Part shown: piece after piece, positions 21,181-32,879 of the stretch
Numbering within the stretch: position 1 is the first letter of the stretch
Layout: every line of letters begins with the position of its first letter
Source: Isoetes taiwanensis
Taxonomy: Eukaryota; Streptophyta; Lycopodiopsida; Isoetales; Isoetaceae
Reading direction: 5' to 3'
Assembly: GCA_021234155.1 (NCBI GenBank)
Contig: JAJEKV010000090.1
Span: 4,037,319 to 4,101,318 of the forward strand
Length of the DNA: 64,000 nt
Notes under the pieces: generated by a model
The model's database searches: none
What the model was told of the DNA's origin: nothing
What the model saw: only the letters and a program-made list of their open reading frames with translations
Program-made: the position numbers and the translations under genes

Positions 21181-22795
21181 TAAATAATTCAGTTGAAAGG
21201 TCTTTGCCTTCGATGCTGGCTACTCCTGTGGTTCTTGAAGAAAGGGATTTTCCTCCCTTGCAAGGCACTGCGAGTAAGGGAGCGGAAGTTAATGGGAACT
21301 TGCATCCACCAGGTACAGATTCCAGTCCTAATGTAGTTCCTCAGCCTCAGGCAAATAATAGTGCTTGGAAATCATCTGATTCGGTTACAAAAGTTTCATA
21401 TCAAAGATTTAGCGATTGGCTTTGTAAGGATATATCTAGTGCATCTAGAAAGGCAAGGGTAGCAGCTGCTTTACATGTATTGTCTGAAGGAAATAAGGAT
21501 GAGTTGTCAGCAATCTTGGACACATTAAAAGCCCGACATATTCAACTTCAATAACAATTGCCTCCAGATGACATATTTTACCAGTCTGATTGTCATAATA
21601 TGGTTCAAGCTTCTGGTATTCTTGTGGTTGAGGTGGACCATCAAGCTCATATTAAGTGTGCTGAGAACTTAACTTCTTGTGCAGTTCTTGGGTATTTTAC
21701 TGGTGGCTATTTAGATTTTTCACGGTTCCGTATTTGATTGTCTCGGCTTCTGAGACGCCTTCAACTTCCTCCTTTCCAGTCCATCAAGTTGTTGGCAAAA
21801 AACTTTGTTCTCATTATGTTTGAAAGTAGTGATGCATTGGACTCTTTGGTATCAAGAGGGATTGATCCACTTGGTGGGGAATATATAATGTACCAGTATT
21901 ACTCTCCTGGCTTAACACCAGATACAGTTTGTGCATTAAATATGCCTTGCTGGTTCTCGTTACCTAATCTTCCTCCTGATCTAATGGCTCATCAATTTCT
22001 AGTTGCAATTGCAATGGGACTTGGGGTTCATATCTCACACTCCATCATGAATGGTCCAAGGATTTGTGTTTCTATGCCTGTGGACTCGCCTTTACCAGAT
22101 TGTGTAGTTGTGAAGAGCGGGCCTTGGTATAAGAAGTTGGATCTTAAGCTTCTGAATGGTCCAGAATTAGCCCGTTTGTTTCCTGATAAGGAGGCTTTTG
22201 CTAGCTTTCGTCGAGGTACTCGTGCATCTCAGGCATCTGTTCAACATTCTTCTCAAGTTCAAGCTCCTACTGTAGTTCTTCATCTATTCATGATCAACCT
22301 TTGCCATTTGTCTTGCATTCCTCGGCTATGGAAGATGCTCTACACACAGATCCAATGGTGTCGTCCTTAGCACCGCTAGCTGCAGCTATAGTTCCTACCA
22401 CTCTCCCCGTTGTTGCTTCTGCTTCTCATGTTTCTGAGGTTGTTATGGCTGATGGTCCTAATCTTCAGTGCGCTAAAGAGTCATGGCAACAGGTCAATTG
22501 GAAGAAGGCAGCGAGGAAGAAGTTGGTTATGTCATGCTATCCTGCCTCGTTCTATTCAGTGGCATGATAACTTGATGTATGTTGATGATCATCCCAATGT
22601 TGCAGAACATGTTGATTGTGATGAGGCCATTAAACGCCTCAAGGTGGCACAAGGAGTATGATTATGTACTGCGTTTGGGTGGTTTTGCTTAGTGGACCAT
22701 CTCATCCTCTAGATTATGAGTCCCATGTCACAGGTCCCTTGTATCTATCTTGATATTCCTTGATAATAGATTGTCGTCCTTCAAAAAAAAAAAAA
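21180..22795 (+). mobile_element. LINE with ORF1 and 3' tail but no ORF2
   Basis: A DUF4283-type ORF1 (separate entry) is followed directly by about 225 bp of 3' untranslated sequence and a 13-bp poly(A) (22783-22795) preceded by CCTTC. A LINE of this kind normally has a 3-4 kb ORF2 here, and none is present. The same 3' end exists separately at 24796-25017. The 5' boundary is not determined. Confidence 0.65.
21204..22370 (+). pseudogene. LINE ORF1 with DUF4283-like domain, two in-frame stops
   Basis: One reading frame stays open from 21204 to 22370 apart from TAA at 21552 and TGA at 21735. After the second stop the frame matches the DUF4283 pattern of plant LINE ORF1 proteins: a segment on retained-function residues (NFVLIMFESSDALDSLVSRG), then CWFSLPNLPPDLMAHQFLVA, GLGVHISHSIMNGPRICVSM and a V-x-SGPW strand. 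It is a putative RNA-binding chaperone of the element. The first stop sits in CAA-TAA-CAA-TTG. Another frame continues to 22567, suggesting a frameshift near 22300. No CCHC knuckle was found. Confidence 0.7.
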
Positions 22796-22798
22796 TCT
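22575..22798 (+). repeat. LINE 3' end, copy A
   Basis: A 3' untranslated region ending TTGTCGTCCTTC then A13 then TCT. It is repeated at 24796-25017; by eye the two copies differ only by one A in the tail. Confidence 0.93.
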
Positions 22799-22799
22799 T

Positions 22800-24790
22800 A
22801 CACAAGGCCCCCAAAAATGAATTGCTATATTTAACCAATACAAGATCATCTAAAAACCATGGTGTACGCAGTTTTTTATACATGAATTTATTTGATGGAA
22901 AAGAACCACCCTCCATAGTGGTTTATCAAAAGTGATAGTGGTTTATGATATGCTTATCTATACTGGTTATGAATGTTATATGGTTTGTTAAAGCTTATGT
23001 GGTTTATGACATAGTTTTGTGCACAAAATAATGGTTCGTTAAAACTAGTAATGGTCTTTGAAAACCATTCTAAATTTGGCATGGTTTTGGAGGCTAGTGA
23101 AATGATTTATTCTTGCTCTTTTGGACTCTTGAAGTCATGCCATTTGTAAAAAGTTTATCTTAAAGCTTTGAAACTTTTTAAGGAAAATGCTATTTGTCTT
23201 TCACTAGCTAACATACATCCTTAGATGGTGTATGAAGAACATTTGCATATTGTTACAACATTCGATCTCTAACCAACAATTATCAATTGAATTCACTTCT
23301 CTAAACATACATGTCCAATATGCAAGAAATCTTGAACTTGGGCATGCTTGATCTATAACTATATGTTGCATGAAAGTTGTTTTATGACCACATATTTTAA
23401 TTCTTGGTTTGGAGTGGCAATGGGAATTAAATTGAATTGGTTTGGAGTGGCAATAGGGAAGGATGTTCATCATCTCTGCCTTTGCTTGTATCGTGCTCCC
23501 AAATATGACTTGCATCGTGCTTTTCTTTTTTCAACTGCAAAATGGGGTGCATGAAGGTGGAGGGCATGTCCTAATAACATACAACTAGATTTTAAATCCC
23601 CATAACTCTCATTTCTCTCGTCTTCATTAATAGGTCAGGTTATCATATTTCCAAGTTTTATCTTGTATCCTAGTGTTCCGCGTTGCTTCTCATTAGTGTA
23701 TGACTTGTATTATAGCTAAACTGTGTATTATTTTTTATGGGCCCTCGTATTGTGGCATAATTCATAGGATATTTCCTCTGCATACATCCAGTTCGCCCAT
23801 GTGAGGTCTTTTTGGGGTCAAACTGACCCGCTTTTAAAGGGGCGCTCCTTGACCAAACACCATGAGTTAGGACAATATTCTAGCATTTGTACAGTACAGT
23901 GTCATATTAATACAATCCAATACTGTACAACTCAAACATAGCAACAAGATTCCAACATGACATGAGCCTGGAAAATCGAACCTCAGTTCCAATCCAATGC
24001 TCAGGCTTACCCGGAACAACCACGAAGAGGACCTCTCCGACTACCTTATCTGAAGCTTCACAATCCAGCTTAATTCCTGACATGATACATGCAGCACAAA
24101 GCCCGGATACGGTTAGATTCAATGCAAAACAGGAAGAAATGGAGGTTGATGACTATAGTTTCTATAGAAAGAATAGCTTCAGCAATTCATTCCAGCAATT
24201 GGGCTCCTGGTTTCGTGATGCCTGGATGCCTGAAAATAGATGACGGAAAAAAACAAATTAAAGAACCAAAGCTATATGAATTTGACCTTCGTTACATCGA
24301 TCTCACCTAAGACCACCATTAATCTAGTGATTTTGAACCCTGGGCCTGCTAAACTAATTGAGGCCCACATGATTCTGGTGCATTATTCTATCATGTTATT
24401 GTAGGGATTTTCTTTGCAATTGGGCGACCCTGTCCGCCCGGCTTGTTGCCTTCATTAAGCCTATGGCCGTTTCGACTTAAGAATTGGCTTCGAGTATCGT
24501 AAAGTTGGCTTCTAAACTTTTGTAATGTTGCTAAGGCATTGTCTACCAAAAAACCTTAGGTCTCCACTGCAGAACCAATGAAATCAAACTGGACGATCCC
24601 CATCTCATCCACATGGCCATACCAACACCTGCACAGAACCAAATTAGAATGGAGCTCCCTGACTGCCATATGCCCAGGCCGCATGCGGGCTTCTATCCGC
24701 CGCTCCACCTTAGGAAAAAGAAAATACTGCTGCTTGCTACAACCCAGATGCCAGCGTCAGCTTCACAAAACCTTCACAGATATTAAGTTA
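22800..24790. other. Unassigned sequence, possibly with exons
   Basis: Mostly AT-rich. 23960-24243 (plus) is open and reads SLENRTSVPIQCSGLPGTTT...; the minus strand over 23907-24122 is also open. 24581-24790 is open in a plus frame not starting with ATG (EIKLDDPHLIHMAIPTPAQN...). They may be exons of a host gene interrupted by the insertion at 24796, but I cannot support a model. Confidence 0.3.
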
Positions 24791-24795
24791 TAAAT

Positions 24796-25017
24796 ATGTA
24801 TGTTGATGATCATCCCAATGTTGCAGAACATGTTGATTGTGATGAGGCCATTAAACGCCTCAAGGTGGCACAAGGAGTATGATTATGTACTGCGTTTGGG
24901 TGGTTTTGCTTAGTGGACCATCTCATCCTCTAGATTATGAGTCCCATGTCACAGGTCCCTTGTATCTATCTTGATATTCCTTGATAATAGATTGTCGTCC
25001 TTCAAAAAAAAAAAATC
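24796..25017 (+). mobile_element. 5'-truncated LINE insertion (copy B of the 3' end)
   Basis: Same 220 bp as 22575-22798 with A12 tail, placed 2.2 kb downstream in the same orientation, without ORF1 sequence. This is the form expected of a 5'-truncated retroposition product. No clear target-site duplication was found, and both copies are followed by TCT, so a DNA-level duplication is not excluded. Confidence 0.75.
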
Positions 25018-25019
25018 TA

Positions 25020-26689
25020 GAGCTCAATCTTTTACACATATGAACAATAAACACCACATAGTAAGGACCCCTAAAAAGAACAAGATTAAGCTTGCATTTA
25101 CACCTAACCACAAAATTATTGCCACAAGATAAGGGGATAAAGACTTGCCATATGAGCACATTCAGACAAGCTAGTAATTGAAGGTATCGTGCCTTAGAGA
25201 TGTGTTTGGTTGCTGAGCAAGGGATGGAACTTGGGTCCCCAAGATCAAGGAGGTAGTGTTCGAAGGAGAAATAAATGGTAAGATTGGAGTATTTAGGAAT
25301 GTCATATAAAGGTTTCGACACTCCAGCTTGTAGAAGCGCAAACACAACAGAGGAGGATCATCTGCTCGAACTACCTGTTCGAGATGGGGAACCAGAGAGG
25401 GCGGCTTGTCAAAAGCAGGTATTTCAAGTAGATTTCAGTTGCATTAGCATGTTGCATTCCAATAGAGCCATTCTATAACCTATAGTTCTGAACATGAACC
25501 CTAATCAATAAACCTCAAGTATAAGTTAGATGTATGTAATTAGGATTAGTTGTTATTCTTATCTATATGTTGATATGATATTGGTTGATTGCATATTCTC
25601 CTAGATTAGACCCATTAATTCCCATTATTATGTGACTTGTGCATGTGCATAGAAGGCCACCTGGCTCAGAAGGCTATGGAGTGACTGAGCACCACATAAT
25701 GGGGTCAATGGCAAAGTGGAAGGAGGTCTCTGCTGAGTATGGCTACTAGGGACCCATAGTGGCCTAGACTTATAGTCGGTCGCTTCGTGCGGGCAGGGTA
25801 TGAGTCTGACACTTTCTGATATCGCTCTGACTTCAAGAGCTGCAAGTGTTGGTCTGGCACTTGTTTTGGGGAATTCAGTCGGGAAGGACGTGTGTCACCA
25901 CGATCCTCTAGATGCCCATGGAGCCACTGTACTCCAAAAACAGGAGATGCAACCCTTCCTACCTCATCGGACCAGGAAGATGCAACATAGAGTAGTATTA
26001 CTGGGTGATATCATGAGACTGCATCTTTGACAGGTTACAGTTAAGACAGTCTGCAAAGTACGCATAGGAGGGGCATATGGAGTGCTCAACCATAGCCATT
26101 GTCTATTGCCAGCCCAAATTATTGCCATAACTCGATCTGATCTATCTAGAGACTCCTGAAGAGGAGACGTGCATTGGAGGAGGGCATCATAGAATTTTGC
26201 AACATTGCCTGCAATGTGAAAAATTATTTTGAATACTTTAAGGTTAAGGCTCTGCTTGATGATGATGATATGAAGGAGCTAAACTGACTATGCCAATCCT
26301 GTGTCAACATCAAGCCATCAGGAAATGTCAAAACTGAACCCTTTCCAAAACATGCTCAAGCACTGCTCAAACACAAACTTGAATTCGGGGTCGTGACTTT
26401 TAAAATGGGCGATAGCTCTCCTCCTTATTGGTAGGTCACTAGGGATTTGGTGGTTTGGAACTGGCGTTTAGCCCCGTCTCTTTATTTGGCATGAACATGA
26501 TTGAAGATCCCACCTTATTCTATGACAAAGTTGATCTAGAACAGTGGTACAAGACATGTTTGGATATGACCGATCTGGATACTTTCAATTTCCTAATATT
26601 CTGCATACCCAACAATCAGACAACTGTCGTGTCAGAGTGGACAACAAATATTAATTTTAACAAAAAAAATCTTGTATCCCCTATATGAG
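25020..26689. other. Unassigned sequence between LINE copies
   Basis: Scattered open segments (25275-25478, 25800-26030, 26455-26688, all plus) with ordinary amino-acid composition but no recognised domain. A region near 26290-26440 is open in one frame and then broken. It may be an old decayed gene or element into which the LINE at 26690 inserted. Confidence 0.3.
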
Positions 26690-28750
26690 ATGGAAGGTGA
26701 ATGCAGAGTTGGCCTTCCAAATTTGCTACGTAGGATGAGGCAGCCCCTTGTTTTTCTTAAGCTGGATTTTGCCAAGGCTTATGACAGTGTCAGCTGGCAG
26801 TTCTTGGCAGATATGATGCAGGCCTTTGGGTGCGGGCCTAGTTTCAGGGAAACGGTTATGAAGCTGCACGTGTCTGCTAGGGCGACAGTGTGGTGTCAGG
26901 GTGAGACCTCTTCAATCTTCTCTGTGGGCCGAGGCATTAGGCAGGGATGTCCGTTGGCCCCCTTCCTGTTCACTATAGTGGCAGAAGCTCTCTCGCAGCT
27001 TTTTCAGGTGGCAATTGCTGACAATGTGGTGCAAGGTCTCCGCATGGATGATGGGTCGCAACAGGTTTGCAGTCAATTTGCGGATGATACATTCCTCTTT
27101 CTTCATGCAGATGAGTCCAATCTCCAGGCAGCCAAGAATATTTTGGATGCCTTTTCTTTAGCTTCGGGATGCTTGCTTAACTGGTCGAAGTGCTCGGCCA
27201 TGTGGGTACTGGAGGAACCTCCTCCTGCGTGGTTGAGTCGGGCTTCGGCTCTAACACCGCCACACACACGGTAAAAACCGTTAGGCATACCATTTGGCTT
27301 GGACATTAATGCTAGGGTAATTTGGGCGGAGACATTACAGAATCTTAAGCAGCATTTGAATTGGTGGAGGGGAAGTAAACTCACCATGGCTGGTAGGATT
27401 CTGGTAGCCAAGTCAGTGCTCTGTAGCACTCACATTTACGCACCCTCCTGCATACTTGCGCCAGAAAGTGTGGTTAAGGAGTTGGATGACACCTTTCGCA
27501 ATTTTGTTTTGGGAGGGAATGAGGAGGGGGCTACAGTGAAGGTCGCATGGTGGAAGTGTGTGCGTCCCATTGTGGGAGGGGGCTTGGGTATGCTTGATGT
27601 GTCGCTGCACACGAAGGTTCTTCCGTGTCGAAATTCATCCGGCAATTATTGCGGGAGCAACAATCCCCGTGTTTGGCTCTGTTAGCCGCGCTTCCCGTCC
27701 TCTATTGTGTTTAGGAAGCCAGCTATTCCGGCTCAGTTGCCATGGGCTCTATTTGAGGATTTGCGGCCATTCCCTCATGCTTCGCCTTTTCTTAAGGGTC
27801 TCCTGAAGGCCTGGAAGGTGGTCAAGGTTCTCTTTTCATTGGACCCTAGCAGGTGTATGGTAGCCTCATCGCCCTTTCTCTGGGTACCCTTGGACCCTGC
27901 ATCTTCCTTGGCCTCTTCCCTACACCCGGTACTCGTACCGGATGGATTCTTTGCGGGGGTAACATCCATCCGTGACTGGTATTGGGAGGGTCATCTGGCG
28001 ACGTGGGAGTTTTTTAGGGAGAGATTTGGCCTTCGGCGGTGGGACATATGGACTTGGGCCAGAATTGCCAATGCTATTCCATTGCAGTTGTCTTCTCAAG
28101 TCAATCGCGTTTGGAAGTCGCATAGTGGACTTGATGCATCTCAGTTTGTAGCATCGGCTTATGGGCTCCTAGCGGCAAGGACACGTTGTCAGCCCGGATA
28201 AGTGGTCGCTAAGCTTCCAGGGAGTAAGTGGCCCGCCATGTGGAAGTGGGCGTGGAATACATTGCCTCCTCCTAAAATCCGTACCCTTTTGTGGCAGATC
28301 TTGCACCGTAGCCTCAGGGTGAATGTCCGAGTCTACAGGTTCAAGCCTCAGGTAGCGGAAACATGCCCTTTATGTGGGAGGCGACGTGAGACATTGAGCA
28401 CTGCTTTGTCCTATGCACAGAGGTAGGGGTAGCTTGGTCCTGGGCGAGAGCCCTCTTTGGGACTTCACTATGCAGTCAGAAGATTCTCTTGGGAGTCCTT
28501 CCTAGCGGGTGGCAAAGGGCTGCCGGGGGCATTTCATTTATCACGAGCTTGGCTTTTGTGGCTGATTTGGAAACGACGGAGAGCGAAGGTCTTTCAGAAT
28601 GCAGTGCTTAGCCCTTTTCGGTTGGTTCCGATCTTGAGGCATAAGTTGTGGCAGGCTTACCAAGTCTCAAGCTTGTCTGGCACAGTTAAGCGGAAAATTT
28701 GGTCAACATTCCTACAGATTGTGGATCATGATGGGCGCTTCATTTCTTAG
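26690..28750 (+). pseudogene. LINE ORF2 remnant: reverse transcriptase and zf-RVT
   Basis: Domains in order: RT palm start (FLKLDFAKAYDSVSWQFL, 26750-26810); RGIRQGCPLAPFLFTIVAEA (26930-26990); the catalytic QFADDTFLF (about 27076-27102); thumb and connection (WWRGSKLTMAGRILVAKSVL, 27360-27420); and a zf-RVT region (KWAWNTLPPPKIRTLLWQIL then CPLCGRRRET, 28240-28400). The frame changes near 27275, 27690, 28200 and 28430, so it cannot encode a working protein although the FADD residues survive. RT copies LINE RNA at the nicked target. Confidence 0.85.
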
Positions 28751-28822
28751 CACCACACTTATCATTGTACTTGATTGCATTCTAGTGGTTTAATATATTC
28801 TTATATTCTTCAAAAAAAAAAA
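26690..28822 (+). mobile_element. 5'-truncated plant LINE
   Basis: Contains the reverse transcriptase to C-terminal part of ORF2 and ends in an A-tract after TATTCTTC (28812-28822), the same TTC-poly(A) style as the element ending at 22795. Endonuclease and ORF1 are missing, so this is a typical 5'-truncated copy. Confidence 0.8.
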
Positions 28823-28966
28823 CATTATCTTGATTTTGGTTTCTCCACCATCTATAGACTTCAATAAGTGGTGGTCAAGTGAGCATCATTATATGGATAA
28901 GTTCATAGTCTCTCAAGAGAATATAGAACCCGAGAGGGGTATAGGAGCCTGAGGGGCAGAAGGTTT

Positions 28967-30045
28967 ATGGAGGATGTGCCTTTATTTGGCAAGGTCGGCA
29001 CTAATGGTACCATAGGTCCAATGCACAGAATTCCTATAAGGACGCGGGCTATCAAGTGCTTTATTATAAGCTTGGTCATAGAAGATCAGATTGTGTGCGA
29101 GCGGTATATGAATGGGTTGTTCTCCCAAGGGACTATATTATTTGGAATGAATCCAATATCTATAGCTAGGCACAAGACTCTGGTCAGAATGGTCAAGTCG
29201 TACTTGGATGCACTTCATTATCGTTTTCAAAATAAAAAGAGAGATGTAAAGAATCAAGACGAAGGTGATAAATCTAAAGATGAGGAAGCCAATAGCTATG
29301 GCAACAAACGGACAACGAATACGTCCAATGCTTGGATATCAGACGACAGAACAAATACTTGAGAATCATCGCTCGAGGTAAGTATCCTTTCCATAGTGAC
29401 GCCTTCTTTGACTCGCGAGTCGAGGACTCTACGTTTATTATCTCAAGGAACTCGGTCCATTTCCTCCATCATTTGCACTCAATGGTATCGGACACCATTC
29501 GTCTCCCCCGTCCCTGCTGCGTCAGGATTCTGGTGCAAGTCAATAACAACGCACACAAAAATACTCGGGTGCAAATCATGTTTCAAGCTCAAAAGTAGCA
29601 TCATGTGGGGGTCCAATCAGGGAAATAATCAAGATCCAAGCTCTGGATCCGATCAAGAAATCTGATCAGAGACAAACGACAACTGGGATCCACAAAACTT
29701 GTGATTTTTTATGCCAATGGATAAAAGGCAAAGTTATTATGGTGAATAGGCTCGAAAGATTTTATGAAACTTACCAGGATTTCAACAAGCATAACACTCA
29801 TAGACGACAACACCTATAAGTGTTATCACAATTCGGATAATTCGATTATTGCAAAACATTATTCGCCTGAAGAGTTTGAAACAAATAACTGGTTCTCATA
29901 TAATCTGGTTCCCGTGTTGGCCGAGTCCTTGTTTTCCATTCTGGTGACTGAGCTACTAAGGAATTATTCAAAGTTCATAGAGATTGATGAGAAAAGTAGC
30001 GCGATCATCGAGGTAGTGGATATGGAATACTATGGTGAATGATTA
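28967..30045 (+). other. Hypothetical open segments (possible exons)
   Basis: 28967-29362 (131 codons from ATG; ends in a Lys/Asp/Glu-rich tract KNQDEGDKSKDEEANSYGN) and 29764-30042 (92 codons; rich in Asn/Ser/Ile) are the longest frames. A second frame covers 29396-29665. No domain is recognised. They may be upstream exons of the gene whose last exon is at 30352-30689. Confidence 0.3.
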
Positions 30046-30351
30046 AAAGTTTTTGAATGTTGAAAAAACAATATAAGAAATATATCCAAATTTACTCTAT
30101 GTATATTGTGTAGTATGTTTTGTGCAAAAAAAACTTGTATAATGTGTCCTAAGGGTCTTTTCTCGACTTTTTGAATTGAGAAAGGCATTACTCGCTCAAA
30201 TCAATGAAATTATGAACCAATTGGTACATGTGTATAACTTGAAGCATCTATATAAAATGAATGAGCTCCTAACCATTTATTTTGCAACTTCTATTGATTA
30301 TCTTTGACTAATGGCATTGTAATTGTTAATTATGAAATTCCTTTCTTCAAG

Positions 30352-30689
30352 GTGGCAGGGAACCCGGCACAACTCCCGCTCAAAACACACGCTTACCAGG
30401 GCTTTGGGATAAGCTTGTCCATCCTCGCAAGTATTACAGAACTGTAAGGGAACCCGAGGAAAGGAAGCTTATTTTCCAACTTCATGAATCGCAAAGGATC
30501 TGCAAGCATTGTGTGAGATCTATAGAGGTTGGGGGAGGAGAAGAATTTTCCACCCGGACATTATTGGCGGCAAGAAAATGCGTGGTCCAAGCAGCACTTC
30601 ATCGTCAGGCTGTCCATCGTCTTCAAGTTGCTCCAAGAGCTTGGAGAAGGTCAGAGGGTGCTCCAAGTGTTGTTTCCTCTAGGTGGTAG
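30352..30689 (+). CDS. Probable terminal exon of an unknown gene
   Basis: A ~112-codon open stretch without ATG begins right after a good splice acceptor (CCTTTCTTCAAG, 30340-30351) and ends TAG at 30687-30689. The peptide reads REPGTTPAQNTRLPGLWDKL, then HPRKYYRTVREPEERKLIF, LHESQRICKHC and an Arg-rich C-terminus. It contains a CKHC pair and looks genuinely coding. A polyadenylation-like AATAAA follows at 30767-30772. I do not recognise the family. An alternative acceptor (GGTGGCAG) lies 7 bases further in. Upstream exons would be in 28967-30045 or beyond. Confidence 0.45.
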
Positions 30690-32175
30690 GATGTAACAAT
30701 TGTGACAGCACAGCCAATACGGTCTCTTCGTCGACTATAATATGTATTGTAATGATATCATTTATAAATAAAAATTCTTTCAAGACTAGCATTTTGTTTT
30801 GAATATGCGAATACTTTCTTTTGTTTTGATGTGTTTTTGCCGTTGTCGGCTCGCCACCTAAGAAAGAGGAGGCAAACTGTCTTCATAAAGGGACCAAACA
30901 TCACGCCAATAAACTCTTCTTTTCAATGACTAAATTAGGTCAAAAATGCTTCGCAAGTCCTTTTCGGTTAAAATAAGAGTATTCAAAAAGAATGAGAATG
31001 GCATGAAATCCACTTTTACCAAATGCAGCTTTAAGTTTCCATGTGTGTAATATTTTATTCATCTTTCAAAACGTTTTGGAAAGCAATGTAATCACATGTT
31101 GAGCACTACTTTTTTTAATTTCCCATCCAATCAGAAACATATTTGTTCTAGAACTACATCCCTTTTGAAGCATACAAGGATTTGAGAAGGATTTACATAC
31201 TAATCGGGCTGAAGAATGGGAATGTCTCAATGCAATATAAACCTTGAGAACCACAATGGTGGTCTTCTTAGGTCGAGAATAGGGAAAGAAGACACGAATC
31301 CACTCTAAGTGTAGTTCTTTGCAAAATAGAGAGACCCAAAGAGCTCAGTTATGATTCATATCATCTATCTAGAAGATCTAAACATCGTAAAGTAACCTGC
31401 AAGAAAAGTAACGTTCCAGCCAGATTTATGTAAATCAACCTTTGATATATATCCTTTTGCTTGCTTGGGAATGAATTCAAATACACTTTTTGTAGCATGC
31501 ATTTTCAAATCGAAATTTTTACCATGGACTCACCTTTCCATGAGATATAGGAATCAAACAGCTATTCAATAGTCTATATGCCTCCAACTTTGCTCTATTT
31601 TCATGCTTTCCTTTCCAATCCTGAACTTGTTTTGGTGAGAAACCTCCAATCCAACCTCTTCAGCCATAGATTCAAAACTCATGAATATTCTTGATATTAG
31701 ATAAGAGTGGCTTCAATGAGGGTAGGCAAATTAAAGCCATAATCAGCCTGGTAATGGCCATTTCATTTATCCGGCAGGAAAAAAGCATTGAATTACCATT
31801 GAAGCACCATTCAACAAAATGTAACAGGATATGACATGTTTTTTCGACATGCATGATCTCCTAACCTAAGCATGGTGTCTTCCATGCCTCTCTTCATGCA
31901 TATAGCATCAAGATTTCGAATTCATATTAAAGGCCACATTCCGATATTTGGAATGCCATGAAATGTCCTCGTTCGTAAAGTGCCTCATAACCTTTGCAAA
32001 ATGACCTTAGAAAAGAATCCAAAAAGTTTTTGGATTGACAGGAAAACAAAATCTAAACAATAGATTTGTGTCTGATTCATGACAAGATGAACCAACATTA
32101 AACTTTCTTGCCAAAGCTAAGATCTTTTATCCAAGCACATCAGTTGTTCTGTAAGCTTAGCATATGTTCTAACAC
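30690..32175. other. No gene recognised
   Basis: AT-rich with only short minus-strand frames (31066-31254, 31672-31854). It ends at the target site of the LTR element starting at 32181. Confidence 0.5.
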
Positions 32176-32180
32176 ATGGA

Positions 32181-32670
32181 TGTGACGACCATACGGATAT
32201 TCGTATCATATGAATATTATACGCGTATGTACAAAAGATGGTCGTCACACGGATGCAAAAGGATAGTTGCACAAAACAAGATTTGAACTTGCAACCTTCT
32301 AGTTACAAGTCATACACCTTTGCCAAGTTCCTTCACGTCTTTCTCATATGTGGGACTGTTCCCAGGAGGTCCTAGAATATTCTAAAACCTACATACATGC
32401 ACGACACTTGGCGTGATCTCATCCATTGGAGTGGGTCGATCCTGACCATTGGCCTAGATATGTAAGGAGGCACCTCCTTGTTGTTGAAGTTCGACGCCAA
32501 TCTTCAGCCTCCTAGGCATCTGTCTCGTGATCCTGCTCGCCTTCGGGCCATTGTATTGTACTCTTGATTCTTGTTCATATATCAAATTCTTCGCCGATCT
32601 TGGCATATTTCCTCTATATTTCTTGCATATTTTTCAAGTATTTTTCTTCTTTTCGCGTAGGCTGATGACA
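32181..32670 (+). repeat. 5' LTR (490 bp)
   Basis: Pairs with 37388-37903. Ends are TG...CA. It starts with an 11-bp inverted repeat (GTGACGACCAT at 32182-32192 against ATGGTCGTCAC at 32238-32248). An antisense tRNA-like stretch runs at about 32262-32330. It lacks ~26 bp present in the 3' LTR after TTTGCCAAGT. The sequence after it (GTTTGAACCGGAATCCC) does not begin with TGG, so the primer site is not canonical. Confidence 0.95.
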
Positions 32671-32879
32671 GTTTGAACCGGAATCCCTTACCAATTCTTG
32701 ACTGTTCTGATCCGAAGCATTTCTTTATCCATATTGGGTGGTTCTTGTCTCTATGGAGGAGGTTTCATCCTTATTACAACAGGTTTAGTAACTTGTTCAA
32801 GTATGCCCGCAGTTGCAGTTGGATAATAGGGAACTCGGGAACGGGTAGCTTCTCATGAATCAGCCTCTAGCTCTGGGAG

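Noticed and set aside
23907-24310. Overlapping open frames on both strands as a gene
   Set aside because: Both strands are open with no domain, no agreed splice sites and no ATG-to-stop model. Left as unassigned.
32262-32330. A functional tRNA gene on the minus strand
   Set aside because: The anticodon stem does not pair properly, the acceptor stem is not evident and it lies inside an LTR; kept only as tRNA-like.
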